A DNA stretch of 64,000 nucleotides from Rhynchopus sp. YZ270_cl-10 (GCA_964035575.1 OZ037925.1:744001-808000), one strand, 5' to 3'. Positions 1-11,331 are shown, numbered from the stretch's first letter. Numbers and translations are program-made. The notes: generated from the letters alone by a model not told the origin.

Positions 1-102
1 TCTCTGTGTGCGGCTGATGCTGCAATCTTAGGGGTTTTATACACAATGTACTGCAGTTCAGAAGAAAAAATGTGGTACAAAAATGCCCAATGTTTCCTTT
101 TT

Positions 103-1023
103 CATACTTGGACCGCCCGAAATATATTTCGGGCGAATTCGGGCGAATTTTTCGGGCGCGGATCCCGAGCGCCCGAAATGTGCCCGAAATATATTTCGGG
201 CGTTTTAAAGGGAATTTATACGTAATTCGGGCGAATTCGGGCGCATTTCGGGCGAATTCGGGCACATTTCGGGCGATTTCGGGCAGATTCGGGCGAATTC
301 GGGCGCCCAACCAGTATCTTATGTGTGCTGGGAAGCATGCTATCAGTGAAAAAATCTAACGCTTTATTTGAAAGATTGGCACAAAATTTGTTCAAAGAAA
401 AAAAAAATTGAGCAAAAATTCCTAGTAGAACCCAACTTATATGAGTGCAGCTCTGTTAGCAGCCACGTATAAAACCGATTTCCCTAACAATTTACACTAA
501 AATACTACTAAAAACGTAAAAAGGCGATTTTTCACGTTTTTGGGCATCTCCTGAGCAACTACAGGCCCGAAACACCCCGAGAATGGGTCAGAACCACCCT
601 GTGACCCGAAAATTCACAAAAATTCACCCTGAAATACGAAAAAATAGTGAAAACCCGGTTCATAATGTGTTTTGGGTAGGAATAAGCAAATGATAGTCAG
701 AAAACCCGTGATTTGGTGGTTGATTCTCACGGGCCTCCAAAGTGCACTCAGGTGTACAAAAGTTTTCGATTCTTGCTTATTTTGACAGATTTGGCATCAA
801 ATATTTCCAAATATAAAAAGTTTTTTGCGAAAATGAGTAGAACCCTACCTAGTCGGTTTTCACTACGGAAAAAGCGCCCGAATTCGCCCGAAATCTGCAT
901 TTCGGGCGATTTCGGGCGTTTTCGGGCGACTTCGGGCGCACAAAATCGCCCGAAATCCGCCCCTAATTCGCCCGAAATCGCCCGAAATGCCCGAAATATA
1001 TTTCGGGCGGTCCAAGTATGAAA
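103..1023. mobile_element. Non-autonomous TIR element with GCCCGAA arrays
   Basis: Inverted termini read CATACTTGGACCGCCCGAAA on the left and the reverse complement on the right (to about 1023). Just inside each end the word GCCCGAAA/TTTCGGGC recurs many times in both orientations (about 115-305 and 873-1012), leaving a plain AT-rich centre with no credible frame. A possible 6-bp target duplication (cttttt) occurs at 97-102 and 1024-1029 but is offset by three bases from the inverted repeat, so the exact ends are uncertain. The centre shares a word, TGTGTGCTGGGAAGCATGC, with the element at 21053-22304, which suggests common ancestry. It lies about 380 bases upstream of the MPP10 start. Confidence 0.75.
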
Positions 1024-1109
1024 CTTTTTGAGCAATTTCTCCTGATTTTTTTTTGTCAACTTTTTTTTCTGATGGAAAAGCCTCGAAATAGATAGGGCAA
1101 CATACCAAA

Positions 1110-1165
1110 AAGGTACACAAAATACTTTGTATTCCTCTACAACACACCCGAGGATTCTCCACTAT
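1110..1165 (-). repeat. Dispersed repeat family E, copy in MPP10 upstream region
   Basis: Reverse-oriented copy of a short dispersed repeat whose forward consensus runs GTGGAGCTCATCCTCGGG, then GTGTCTACACTAATACAACC, then an A-rich end. Other copies: 11584-11626, 18045-18098, 24262-24312 (reverse), 29870-29915, 37343-37390 and 62355-62402. No inverted ends seen. Confidence 0.55.
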
Positions 1166-1185
1166 TTCCCCCCCCTCCCTCCCCT

Positions 1186-1289
1186 CACAGCAGAGAATAA
1201 GCCGGGTCCCCGGTCCCTGGGTTTCCTGGTGCAGGTCAAGGTCCTGGTCCCAGTCCTGGTCAAGGTTCCGGGTCTTATTCTCTGCTGGG
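1186..1289. mobile_element. About 100-bp palindromic mini-element, CCGGGTCC type
   Basis: Left end CACAGCAGAGAATAAG and right end CTTATTCTCTGCTGGG are inverted copies. The interior is a run of CCGGGTCC / GGTCCTGG-like words. A second copy with the same plan lies at 11487-11567 (ends CATAGCTGAGAATAA and TTATTCTCAGCTATG). Both sit in C-rich DNA and are flanked by cct on both sides, a possible 3-bp target duplication. This copy lies in the leader region of MPP10. Confidence 0.65.
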
Positions 1290-1402
1290 CCTCCCCTCCC
1301 TTCCCCTCGCCCAACCCCCCCCCACCCCACCCCACCCAAGCCTACAGGGGATACCGAAAAGACCCTGTACACAAAACACAACCCCCCACCCCTCGATTAA
1401 CA

Positions 1403-4400
1403 ATGGGACGAGCCAGAAAGGGTGCAAAGGCCAAAAAGGCCGCACCGCCTGGCGGTGCTGTTGGCGCCATGGTAGCTGACGCCGCATCCTCCCTCGGCGG
1501 CGCTCTGCAGACACCCGAGACGTTTGTCGAGAAGCCTGCAGACGTTGTCTCCGCCCTGCGAGGAGCGTGCGCTTCCTTCTACGCTGCTGCAAAGGTAGGG
1601 CAGAGCGCAGGACAGGCACGGCTGTTTACAGCGGGGAGCTTCACATCGGATCAGATCCTTCCACAGTTGGATAGTCTCACTGACTCCGTTTGCGCTCAGG
1701 TTGAGTCTACCCTGGCAGACTACACCACCACATCCCCACAGAAGGACGCAAAAAGCTCTGAAGAATCAGAGGGCCCAGAGGGTACAGACGACGTCGACGG
1801 GGAGGGGGCAGAAGCGTCATTGGAGATGGAGGAGGATGAGGATGAGGATGAGGACGAAGGTGACGAAATGTCCCTCGACGAAGAGATGGAAGACCTCGAG
1901 GAGATGGAGGAGGGCGAAGAAGGGGAGGAGTCGGAGGAGGAGGATGAAGAGGATGAGGAGGGAGGGGCGCTGGAAGAGGAGATGATGAAGCATAAGGGGA
2001 GCCGAATAAATGCGGCGAAGAAGTTGGTATGTGGAGGGGTCATTGTATAGTATTATAGACTGTAGGAGCTGACGAAAAGGCTTCGCGATATTTTTTAGAA
2101 AATTTTCTGGGGGAAAAAAATGTGTATTGGAGGGAAAATGCACACTCAAATAGTGTGCATCACAACAAATGGTTGGTGAGAATTTACCTTTGTTTTTGAG
2201 AGGTACATTCATCTTGCAAAATTTCCTTTTCTTTATTCTGTTGTAGGCCGCAGGGTATTTGTGCTTTCATCCAGCTGGCATCGTAGGTCAGCGGGAGGTG
2301 CCTGCATCAATAACTTCACTTTCTTTTTCATTCACTTTGACAGTCTTGTCATCTCCTGAAATCAGCTTCTATGATACTCTGAACAACAAATATATCGGTC
2401 ACTAAATTGTACAGACCTTTTTAGTAGACCTGTGTAGTGATTTTGCTGTGATTTATCTTTGTACTCCTTGCTCCTCTTCTCTGACCCACCCCTTATCCCG
2501 GCCGGAAACTACATTAAAGTGCACACATCGCTTTGGTTAAGGATCTAAAAGGCTAAACAAACACAGACACACAATAGCAAAAACAAAGAGTACAAAACTG
2601 GTGTGGCTGAAAGGGGGTGCTATTTTTCTGCTATTTTGGGGTCGTCGGCCACACCGAAAACATAACAAAAAAAAACATCTGCAAACACCCTCGCCCCCCT
2701 TGCACAGCTCAACAAGATAGAGGAAGACGACGAGATTGGCGAGCTTGAAGCCGCGTACGGGAAAAAGAAAAAGGGTAAAAGCAGACGCGCACGTGGCGAA
2801 AAGCCGCTTGACTCAGAGGAGGAGCTGCTGGACCGAATTGAGGCGCAGATTGGAGAGAGGTAATGTTTTATGTCCACACTATCAAATTTTCTTCACGCTT
2901 CTTCGCTTAATTACGATTGCTATTTTTTTAGGTCATAATGGCCTAACACAGCAACTCAGCTAAGGGTTCATTTTACAAAACTTTTTCTTCAAGAGCATAC
3001 GTCTTGCCTTACTATCCATCTCTTCAACTTTTCATTATTTTCTTTCAACCACCCTCAAAAAAAAAAGAAAACAAACAAGAACAAAATACCCTGCAAAGGG
3101 TAAGGGGGGGCAATATTGGAGGTGTAACATTGGTAAGCAATGGTATTTCACTGGAAGCAATGATATAGGTGACGACACCTCCCCTTTTTGCCAGTTGTGT
3201 CTACATTTAGGAAGTTGCCCCCTATTAAGGCCGGCTCCATTTTCTTGGAGCTTCCAGGACCGTACATTGCTCCGTTCCCTAAAAAGGAAAGGTAAAATTT
3301 AAATTTGAAAAGTTTTTAAACCAAAGCTTTCATTCCAACCCATTCCAACCACCCCCTCCACAGCGGCACCGATGACTCTCTTGAAGCCCCTATCGGAACC
3401 GAAAAACCCAAAAAACTCCGCAAAACCGCTACCGACGCTCCAGCACACACCGGCTTCGAGGGCTACGAAGGGGAGGACGAGGAGGAGGAAGAGGAGGAGT
3501 TCGATGCCGACATGATGGCTGGCATGCAAGAAGACACCGACGCGCTGAAGGAGATGTACGGGGTGGGCAACTACGACGGGGAGGATGCGTTTGGGATGGT
3601 TGGGGATGAGGCGGCTATGGAAGACGACCAGGTCGAGCAGGAGGGAGCAAAGATGCGGCGGTCGGCAAAGGGTGAGGCTGAGGAGTTCTCCTCAGACGAA
3701 GAAGAAGTCGAGCTTGATGAGGATGAAGACTTCCAGGTGGACCCCACCAGCACCCTCACCCCCTTCCAACAACGCCAGCAGCGCCTTCAAAAGCGAATCT
3801 CGAACATCGAGTCCTCGCGTCTCGACGAAACCCATTGGACCCTCGGTGGAGAGACCATGGCCTCGGCGCGTCCTGAGAACGCGCTGCTCGGGGAGGTCTT
3901 GGAGTTCGACCACACACAAAAAGCGAAGACTCTGATCACAGAAGAGATCACCAAATCCTTGGAGGAGAGGTTGAAGAAAAGAATTCAGGTTTGTAAAAAA
4001 AAATTTAAATCTAAGAAGGCTAAGAGAAGAAAGATATGGGGGGGAGGGTTTGTTGTCAAGGTGGCGAAGAACAGAGAGGTGGTAAGAGTTTCCAGTCCAT
4101 ACGCCCTACCTTTCGGTAGTGTTACTGTTGTGGCGCTTGCTGTTGTGAAGTACACCATGTCGACTTGATCTTTTTGTTCATCTTCCCCTGGATGCGTTCA
4201 CGCATCTCCACCGCACGCTCATTGCTAACCTGTGTCCCGTTCGGACACGTTCGTATGGTGGAACCGCTGATGGTGTTTGCGAACCTGTTTGAGAATGTAG
4301 TGGGTTCAACACACAGCGTAGTTAAGGCTACGATGAAGTTAGTATCACGGTACGACTTCCCCATTCAGCGAACTATCTTCGGGTGGTTTGCGGATGTTCG

Positions 4401-6045
4401 CACTTTCGACCTCTCTTTTTTTACACCATGCACATGCTCGAACACGTCATCGTACGTGCCAAAATTACGAACTCCGGCTGGGGAAATGACATCATCCCTG
4501 ACAACAAACTTGTAGAACGCGCAGCTGATGCTATGCGATAACGAATATGATAAGGTGACTAAGCACGAGAGGCTTAGGTTCATCTTACAAACTTTTCTTT
4601 TTTTTGTGTTTGGATTTTGTGATGGGTTTTCTATCTTTTCTTCTATTTTTTCCACTATGAGGCGTGACACTTTCAACGTTTCTTCCCCACCCGCAGGAAT
4701 CGCTGTTTGACGACGTGGTGAGGAGGGAGAAGCGTTCCTCAGCAATGGACCTGCGTATTGAGCACCAGAATGAGGTATGTGATTGGGGTTTTTTTATAAA
4801 AAAATTTTTTTTGAATAGAGCCACCAAGTTTTTTTCTCTCTCCAAAACTTCCAAGTTTTTAGTTTACACCCACTCGAGGGAGTCAGGTAACCTATTTGTT
4901 TTGTTCTGTGTTATTTTGTTTTGTTTTTTCCACCCTTCCAGATGACAACAGCGTCATACTACTGCAGTGTATTGATAAAAAACCAGAGCACAGAGAGAAC
5001 CAACCATTTTTCTTACCAACTTTTTTTACTCTTTTTTTTGCAGATTGACTTGCACGCCAAGAGCAAGGTGGGTCTTGCCGACCTGTACGAGAAGGAGTGG
5101 CTCGACAACCACAGAAAGGAGCTGGAGAAGGCAGGCCAGAGCACACACGAACTGACAGAGGAAGAGAAGGAGGAGCTGAAGGTATCCCTCACTTTTATGC
5201 TACTCCTCCCCCCCCTAATAGACCCCCCCTAATCACATTTCACGAAACAAAGAGGGCTTAGGTTTTTTTAATAGTTATTTCTCTTTTTTTTTTTTGGCCT
5301 CAACGAGGTTTCCTCTTTCACGGCCAAGGTAGTCAGTGGGGGGCGTATTGCAGTAAAAAAAAAAATCAACACAGAATATTATACACTTTACGCAACAAAC
5401 AAACCACCCCTTTTTCATCTGATAACATCATTTTTCCCCACCCACACACCTTCCACCAAATACTTTTCAAGAAGACTCAACCCATATACCTTAGCACCAA
5501 CCAATACTCCCATAGAAGATACCAATCGCCCTTTTCTTCTTGATCTTTGTAGCCAACCTTTTACTTCTCCTCCTCTAACCTAAGGCTAATAGCCTTCGGG
5601 CGACATTGAGTACAGATCCTGCACTAGCAGGTGATTGTCGACACAACAAAAAATCCTAAAACCTATTCAGGTGATCCAAATGTGGCGTAACCTATCAAGC
5701 AACCTCGACATGCTCAGCAACTTCTACTTCACCCCCAAACCGATGCCGTCCGACGAGCTGCAGATCCGCGCCACACAGAAGAGCGCAATCTCGATGGAGG
5801 AGGCCACACCCACCGCCGTGTCGTCCGAAACGCTGCTGGCACCTCAGGATGTGCACGCACCCTCCAAGCGTAAATTCGACGACCGTGGTGCTGATGAACT
5901 CACAACCCGCGATCGCAAGCGTCTCCGCCGTACCATCAAAGAAAACCACAAAGCAAAAGAAACCCGCAAATCTCACCAAAAAGACCAACTCGAGCAAAAG
6001 AAAAGCAAAGTTAAGGCAATCAAAGCGGCGCAGAACCCAGAGTAG
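1403..6045 (+). CDS. MPP10: MPP10-like U3 snoRNP protein, six exons
   Basis: Homologue of MPP10, the U3 small nucleolar RNP protein that works with IMP3 and IMP4 in the nucleolus during early 18S rRNA processing. Exons 1403-2026, 2708-2859, 3364-3988, 4697-4774, 5044-5181 and 5671-6045 join in frame (663 aa) with GT-AG junctions. Visible: a lysine-rich start, a long Asp/Glu-rich region coded by exons 1 and 3, then the family's conserved C-terminal half with RPENALLGEVLEFDH, DDVVRREK, KVGLADLYEKEW, LDMLSNFYFTPKP and ISMEEATPTAVS, and a Lys/Arg-rich tail ending at TAG. Start chosen at 1403 because upstream codons in frame are low-complexity leader. The match to the remembered human C-terminal half is strong; the acidic half is only compositionally similar. 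Intron 3 carries a C-type dispersed repeat and an interrupted minus-strand frame. Confidence 0.9.
2246..2335 (+). repeat. Dispersed repeat family A (short form)
   Basis: Copy of a repeat with the core GCAGGGT.TTTGTGCTTTCATCC, GGCTGGCAT and GGAGGTGCCTGCATCAATAA. It lies in MPP10 intron 1. Other short copies: 10565-10645 and 24058-24130. Long copies that add a structured 5' part: 10977-11190 and 42269-42465. Confidence 0.6.
2601..2656. mobile_element. Fold-back mini-element, GGTGTGGCTGA ends
   Basis: 56-bp unit with inverted ends GGTGTGGCTGA and TCGGCCACACC in MPP10 intron 1. Related units: 26950-27025, 47812-47911 (19-bp almost perfect inverted ends) and the start of one at 63980-63998, cut by the window edge. 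Confidence 0.55.
4122..4745 (-). pseudogene. Unassigned minus-strand coding-like relic inside MPP10 intron 3
   Basis: Two consecutive minus-strand stretches in one frame (4365-4745, then 4122-4364) read as ordinary protein with mixed composition, for example GVRNFGTYDDVFEHVHGVKK and ISGSTIRTCPNGTQVSNERA, unlike the T-rich intron around them. The frame is interrupted once. It overlaps MPP10 exon 4 at its upstream end, so only about 4122-4500 is independent of host coding. I do not recognise the family. It may be the remains of an inserted gene or chance. Confidence 0.3.
4552..4600 (+). repeat. Dispersed repeat family C (CACGAGAGGC core)
   Basis: Core GTGACTAAGCACGAGAGGCT followed by TAGGTTCATCTTACAAAC. 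The most frequent dispersed repeat here; other good copies at 24005-24055, 24481-24520, 29788-29836, 35112-35155, 37006-37055, 39786-39832, 42796-42848 and 52747-52795. Shorter forms with CACGAGAG near a TTTATCTT word follow several stop codons (about 26917, 36727, 39507, 41637). This copy is inside MPP10 intron 3, preceded by GCAGCTGATGCTATGCGATA, which also precedes the copy near 35112. Confidence 0.6.
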
Positions 6046-6748
6046 TATTTTTTTGGATCAGTTTTATTTCCGGGAAAATAAAAATAGTACCTTTTTTTGG
6101 GGAGCTAGAACTGAGGGGTGTGGAGGGACAGGGCAGAGGTTATGCTGTTACACGAGAGTGCTTTTGTTTTTTTCAAGATGCATTGCTTCATTTGTGTAAT
6201 GTCCTCAAAAAAATGTCGTGTCATTTCTCCCCCATTTCAGTGGAAAGGGGATCAGAAGAGTGGTGGATGGGTTGGTATTTTTTTGTCAATTTTTTTTTAA
6301 ATATTTTTCAATGGTACGATTTCGGTTCGGCACAAAAAAGGGGTGGAAACGAAGGAGTCAGAAAAGGTGGTATCAATACCACAAAATGCAAAAGAGGGGG
6401 GAAAAAACAAGAAAAAAACAGTATCGAAGTTTATCAATAGGTCACGTAGAGAACGAAACAACAAAAAAACATATGTTACGAAGAGAAATGGTCAGAAGAA
6501 GAATTCATCCAAAAAATGAAGAAAAAAAGGTTTAATTTTTTGACGATAATAATATGATCATCACACCCTATGACCCCGCTTCATGCGTATGCAGCCACTG
6601 CTTGCCATACTATTGGTTCACATGCTTGGGTCACGTTGCCGAACTTTTCTATTCACATGGTCATATTGTGTCTCAGCATCTCAGCATTTTTCTCTCAACA
6701 CATCCAAATCCCAAAGGGCACTGTCAGAATACACCGCAAAACAAAACA
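6046..6748. other. Intergenic spacer MPP10-MAD2
   Basis: A- and T-rich runs, no recognised repeat, no credible frame apart from short ones. It holds the MPP10 3' end and the MAD2 leader (a clean ACAAAACA context directly before the MAD2 ATG). Confidence 0.5.
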
Positions 6749-9700
6749 ATGGCCTCCAGACAAGCCGAGCAGACAGTCATCACCCTGCGTGGGTCTGTTG
6801 CGACAGTGGTGGAGTTCTTTGGGTACGCAATCAACTCGCTGCTGTACCAACGTGGTGTGTACCCGGCGGAGTTCTTTACGAGCGTGAACAAGTACAAGCT
6901 GCAGCTGCTGGTGACGACGGACCGTGGGCTGAAGGCATACCTGGGGAATGTGCTGCAGCAGCTGTCGGAGTGGCTTATGAGACGTATGGTGCAGAAGCTT
7001 GTCCTCGTCATCAGCGATGGTGCAGGCGCTGTCCTCGAGCGCTGGCAGTTCGACATCGACGCCGACACCTCTCCCCAAGCAAGTGCCAAACCCGAGGACG
7101 CTGTGCAGCGTGAGATCCAAGCCATCGTCAAGCAGATCACCGCCACACAGACCTTCCTCCCCCTGCTCCCTGATGAGTGCTCCTTCGATCTTTTGGTATG
7201 TTTTTTTTTTGCAACAAAAATTTGGTCGAAGGTGACCAAAGAGGACGCTTCGCTTGTACACAGTCATACAGCATCGATGGGATAAAAACCCACCGAACTT
7301 TGAAATTCTAAAACCCCAGCTTAGTTTATACCCCTATGTATCAAGGTGGCCTTTTCCTTTTGCCGTTGCACCTCTGCCAAGTGTGCACAGACCGGACTTC
7401 CGCGTAGAGGTTATTCTCTCCTCGAACAACGCCCACACGTTTCGCAACATGTATTCTGACACATCCTGCTGGATGTACACAGGGGTGTACATTAGGCAGT
7501 GAAGCTTGATCAGCACCTGATCTGGCACTCTCTGGTACGACTTCAAGGACAGTATCACACGCTCAAGTCTGTCTTTGATACTGTCAGACGTGCCCGCCTT
7601 GGCTTCCCTCCAGCTCGAGCAATCATCTGAAGCGACGCGTTCGCGAAGCACGTGCACCCAAAGTTTTTCAAACCCGACGGCACTTTTTGTGTGTTACGCG
7701 TTCATCAATACCCTCTACCCCTTTGGACCGGCTATTTGGTAATATACTGTCACACACCAAGCCTGAATCCTTTATCATGGACTTAAAGCTATCCCTGAGG
7801 GCATGTATCATTGGTGGCAGATTGGCAGATTCGACGATTGAGGCAGCTGTTCATGAAAGGGTTTCTACGAAGAGAGAGAGAGAGGGTTCAGTTCGTTCAC
7901 GGTTACTGATTTTTTTATGTCCAAAATAATATTTATGATCTGCATCGTTTTTTTTTTTTTTTTTTTTTTGAAATTTACAGGGCTTCCCGCAGGATCTGGG
8001 GGTTTGGCCTCCCAGGGGGACCAGCCAAAAAAAGGTGAAAAAATTTTTTTTTCGCGCCTTCAGGGTTTCCGCCAGGATTTGGGGTTTCAGAAATTGGGGG
8101 GGACCATCAAAAAGACCCCCCAAAATTTTTTTTCTCCCCGCAATAGCGGTCGTCGCGCGCTTCGCGCGCGCCTCCCTGCAGGCCACAGAGTGGAGAGGCG
8201 AAGGGTGTGACAACCGTGGAAGTCTCCTTCTTGACAGCAAAGACAAGTCTGCTCTGCCAGCTTTGGCACAACTTTTTTGCGCCAGGCTTTTTAGCACCAG
8301 GTTAGATAGCCGTGCTAAGCTTCACAGCTGCGTTGTCTGGTAGAGGTAGGTAAGGGGTCTTGTGAGAGTGGAGGGTGATGGTATTTGCTTTTTTCCTTGT
8401 ATGGCGCCACACAGTGATTGCAGTGCTGCAGTTGGAACATGTAATGAAAGTGTATGTACTCGTCGCTTGCCGAAGCCTCCTTTTAAAAGGGGCAATGCTC
8501 GGAAGTATCAATGGTATCAATAATATCAACATCAAAGAGCCAGCAACACAGCGCCGCAGGCGCACGGTACGCTACTTTTTTATTTTTTTAGAGTTCGCCA
8601 TCCCCTTTTCTTCCACTCCTTTTGACACAGCGAGTCAAATGCTCTGCACGGTGGGGTCACATGACCACGGGGGGTCATCTACAACCTCCAAAACCCATTT
8701 TTCTTAGGGGGGACCATGGTACCCCCCAAACCCCTGTAAAAATCCGGATTTTTCTGGGAAAAATATTGGGGGGGACCATGGTCCCCCCCGGTCCCCCTTG
8801 GCGGAAACCCTGGCCTTGTTGTGTGTGGTGTGTAGCACTAACGCTGACGCTACGTTACGTTACGTTACGCGCCTCTACGCACTTTAAGTGGTCAAAAATC
8901 ATTTTTTCGCCTCCGGCGAAAATGTCCCGGTAAACCGTTAAAACTGCTGCATTCACTCGCATATTGCATATCATCTCACGTTCCCCACCTTTGCGGGATA
9001 AGCAAAAAAATCATGTCAGGTCGGTAGCGTGCAGACGTTTCCTAGTATAGACATCTACAAAAAGAAACGACAGTCATGGCAAAGGTTCCTGGCGAAGCCA
9101 CGGTACGCAACATTTAAAAAAAAAAATGTTGCGCACCGATCAAATGGCACTGTCGTTGGTCATTATCGTCAGTTCCCGTAAATGTTACTTCCATATTTTG
9201 CTGAACGAAAGTTTTTGGCGAAGCCACGGTACGCAACATTTCAAAATATTGTGCTTAAAATTGCACTATTTTACAGCCAAACTATGTCATGCGTGGCTTG
9301 CAATCTTGCGCCGCAGGCGCACGGTACGCTACTTTTTTCCTTTCGCCATGTTGCATGCTTCCTTTTCCTTCGGCGTTTGACCAATTGAGTCGCGTTCTGG
9401 CTGTGACGGGGTCACTTTGTTCATGAGGCATACTCGTGGTTCTTTGCAACCGTTATATTCTGCCTCTTCCTGAGCAGATAACTTGGGACTCCGCCGGTCG
9501 CTTTGCAAATTCCATTATGGAAAGCTGTCTTGGTCCAGAGGACTTTTTTGGTGCCATCCTTTCCCCCTGTTAGTTGCCTGTATTTGGATGCGCGGGACGG
9601 GAGGGTAGGAAAAAATTTAAAAAATGTGGAAAATTCCTAATAGGCAGCTTCGGAACACTCAACGGCAGGCTGGTCCCCCCTGGTCCCCCCTTATTTTTTT

Positions 9701-10262
9701 TTTTTTCCCCCAGGGGGACCAGTGGTCCCCCCTGGTCCCCCCTGTGGGAAGCCCTGATTTATTAGTTTTTTGCTGTACGTAACCATGATATGTCATATAC
9801 AACCTACCGACCCTCCCCCGTGAAATTGTCCCCCCCTCCGACCCCCTTGAAATTGTCCCCCATGGGGGAAAAAGTGAGGGGGGGACAATATCACGTACGG
9901 CAAAAAGGGGGGACAATTTCTCGTACTGTAGGGGGATGGCCGTTTTGGTGTGAAGAAGGGAGAGCAAAGGTTGTCCCCGCGACTCCCTTGAAATTGTCCC
10001 CCCCTGCCTTGAAATTGTCCGTCGGGGCAAAATACCGGTTTTTGGGGGGGGGACAATTTCACGGGGGAGGGTCGGTAGCAAAAAAAAAACCCCCCCTGAT
10101 TTCAAAAACACACAGGTGTACACACACGCAGACGCAGACGTGCCAGTGTCGTGGGAGCTGACGGACCCAAAGCTCGTCGTCGACGCGACCAACGTAAAGT
10201 TGCGCGCCTTCTCTACACACGTCCACAAGGTGGACACCTCTGTGCAGTACAGGAGGGAGTGA
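6749..10262 (+). CDS. MAD2: MAD2 spindle-checkpoint HORMA protein, two exons
   Basis: Homologue of MAD2, the HORMA-domain protein that binds MAD1 and CDC20 at unattached kinetochores and holds back the anaphase-promoting complex. Exons 6749-7195 and 10116-10262 give 197 aa, close to human MAD2L1 (205). Exon 1 carries ITLRGSVATVVEFFGYAINS, YQRGVYPAEFF, VLERWQFDI and QITATQTFLPLLPDECSFDL. Exon 2 carries the C-terminal safety-belt region (VPVSWELTDP, LRAFSTHVHKVDTSVQY). The end is a little shorter than the human protein. The junction LL|VYTH corresponds to LLIYTD in human. The 2.9-kb intron is filled with transposons (7978-9756 with a nested copy, and 9804-10078). Near-certain homology; function by family. 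Confidence 0.93.
7334..7657 (-). other. Unassigned minus-strand frame in MAD2 intron
   Basis: An open minus-strand frame of 107 codons with balanced composition (for example LKSYQRVPDQVLIKLHCL and VSEYMLRNVWALFEERITS) in a stretch (7260-7700) richer in G and C than the rest of the intron. It ends before the transposon at 7978. No family recognised; it may be a relic of an inserted gene. Confidence 0.25.
7978..9756. mobile_element. CAGGG-ended non-autonomous DNA transposon (outer, hAT-like ends)
   Basis: Left end CAGGGCTTCCCGCAGG, right end the inverted CCTGTGGGAAGCCCTG. Directly inside both ends are GGGGGACCA / TGGTCCCCC words. The flanks repeat attta on both sides (5-bp target duplication). 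The interior has no long frame but four copies of a small hairpin followed by ACGGTACGC, at about 8551, 9088, 9214 and 9309 (the first inside the nested element). CAGGG termini recall hAT elements and 5-bp duplications occur in some hAT-like groups; the superfamily call is inference. A second element of the same type (8061-8812) is inserted in it. Confidence 0.65.
8061..8812. mobile_element. CAGGG-ended element nested in the outer one
   Basis: Left CAGGGTTTCCGCCAGG and right CTTGGCGGAAACCCTG are inverted, followed inside by GGGGGACCAT / ATGGTCCCCCC words. Flanks on both sides read gcctt, a clean 5-bp target duplication. It inserted about 80 bases from the left end of its host element. It contains the hairpin word GCGCCGCAGGCGC followed by ACGGTACGC near 8551. 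No transposase frame. Confidence 0.7.
9804..10078. mobile_element. 275-bp TIR element with GACAATTTCA arrays
   Basis: Inverted ends CTACCGACCCTCCCCCGTGA / TCACGGGGGAGGGTCGGTAG, continuing with the word GAAATTGTCCCCC repeated in both orientations through most of the element. No clear target duplication. It lies 38 bases before the acceptor of MAD2 exon 2, close enough to affect splicing. Confidence 0.7.
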
Positions 10263-11331
10263 ATAGAAGGGGAATAGAGAGGGATGGGGGAGGGCATGGG
10301 TGTCCGATGCACCCTTTCTTCATGTGATCTCCTCCCTAAACTCTTAGATAGAGAACGAAGGGGTTATGGGCGTTTTTTTCATAACTTTTCAAAATCCCAT
10401 TTTTTGCATTTTTTTTTTTTTTTTTTTTTTATTCCCAAAAATAGATTGGGTCCCCCCGTCTTCCCGTTGCATTTTTTTTTTTTTTTTTCATTCCCCGTAC
10501 TCCCTTCCCGTTGGCTTGGCGCAAAAGAAACATAAAAATAAACGAGGTTGTTGTGTTGTGTTGAACCTTTTATTATGTGATTTCACCCCGGATGGCTGGC
10601 CTCGTACAGTGGGGCCGTCGGAGGTGTGTGCCTGCAGTCAACAACTATTCATTTTTACTATTCGCCCTTTTCCTTTTTTAGATTCACTTTTTTTTTTGCA
10701 TTATTTTTTCATTGAATGGTAGCGTCTGTGGAAGGTGACGCAAAGCAGAGTGGACACACCCCTTGCTATCAATCACCGATGAAGGCGTTTTCCTAAGAGT
10801 TGTGTGTGCACAGCCAACAGTAGGGTAATAGAAGAAGGAGAAGAAGAAGAAAAAACACTTGTAGATAAAGAGACCAAAATTTTCAAACAAACAAACAAAA
10901 AGAAAGAAAAAACAGTCCATTCCATTCTCTGAATAACAAAAAAAAAAAAGAAGTTCTTTTTTATTTTTGAACGGGAGTACCTGTAAGCTCACAACTCTAC
11001 AGCGGCAGATGGGCCGCCGGCTGACGAGCGGTTGTGAACCGCCCTCGTTCTCTTACGGTACGGGCCAGTCATTAGGTTTCCTTTTACATCTTCTGTTGTT
11101 GGCCGCAGGGTGTTTGTGCTTTCATCCGGATGGCTGGCATTGTAGTGGGTCAGTCGGAGGTGTGCCTGCAATCAACAGCCACAGTTTATTTTTGTAAATA
11201 CATGATAACGCACCCGGTACCAATTTTATGTGAAGGCTTTTGTCACCATGATGTAACAGACTCTAACAGGAAAAGGTACACAAAAGGGGGTATTGTGTGT
11301 GACGCACTTGGAAGGGGGATCGCAATAAAAT
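10263..11331. other. Spacer MAD2 to small-TIM gene with two A repeats
   Basis: Long T-runs (10409-10432, 10471-10489), an A-short repeat at 10565-10645 and an A-long repeat at 10977-11190. No gene seen. Confidence 0.5.
10977..11190 (+). repeat. Dispersed repeat A, long form with possible RNA-like stems
   Basis: About 210 bases shared with 42269-42465. The first half can fold: GCGGTTGTGAACCGC is a hairpin, and an upstream pair of arms differs between the copies while each still pairs internally (CAGC/GCTG here, CTCGAC/GTCGAG in the other). The second half is the common A core (GTGTTTGTGCTTTCATCCGG, GGAGGTG.GCCTGCA). Function unknown; no inverted ends found. Confidence 0.5.

Noticed and set aside
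72-1059. Frames on both strands in the GCCCGAA element
   Set aside because: They are translations of the repeated word (RANSGAF, RAISGRF) and have no transposase features.
1720-2043. Serine-rich minus-strand frame opposite MPP10 exon 1
   Set aside because: It is the shadow of the Asp/Glu-rich coding repeat.
6583-7267. Overlapping frames across MAD2 exon 1
   Set aside because: Frame of MAD2 is certain from homology; the others are shadows.
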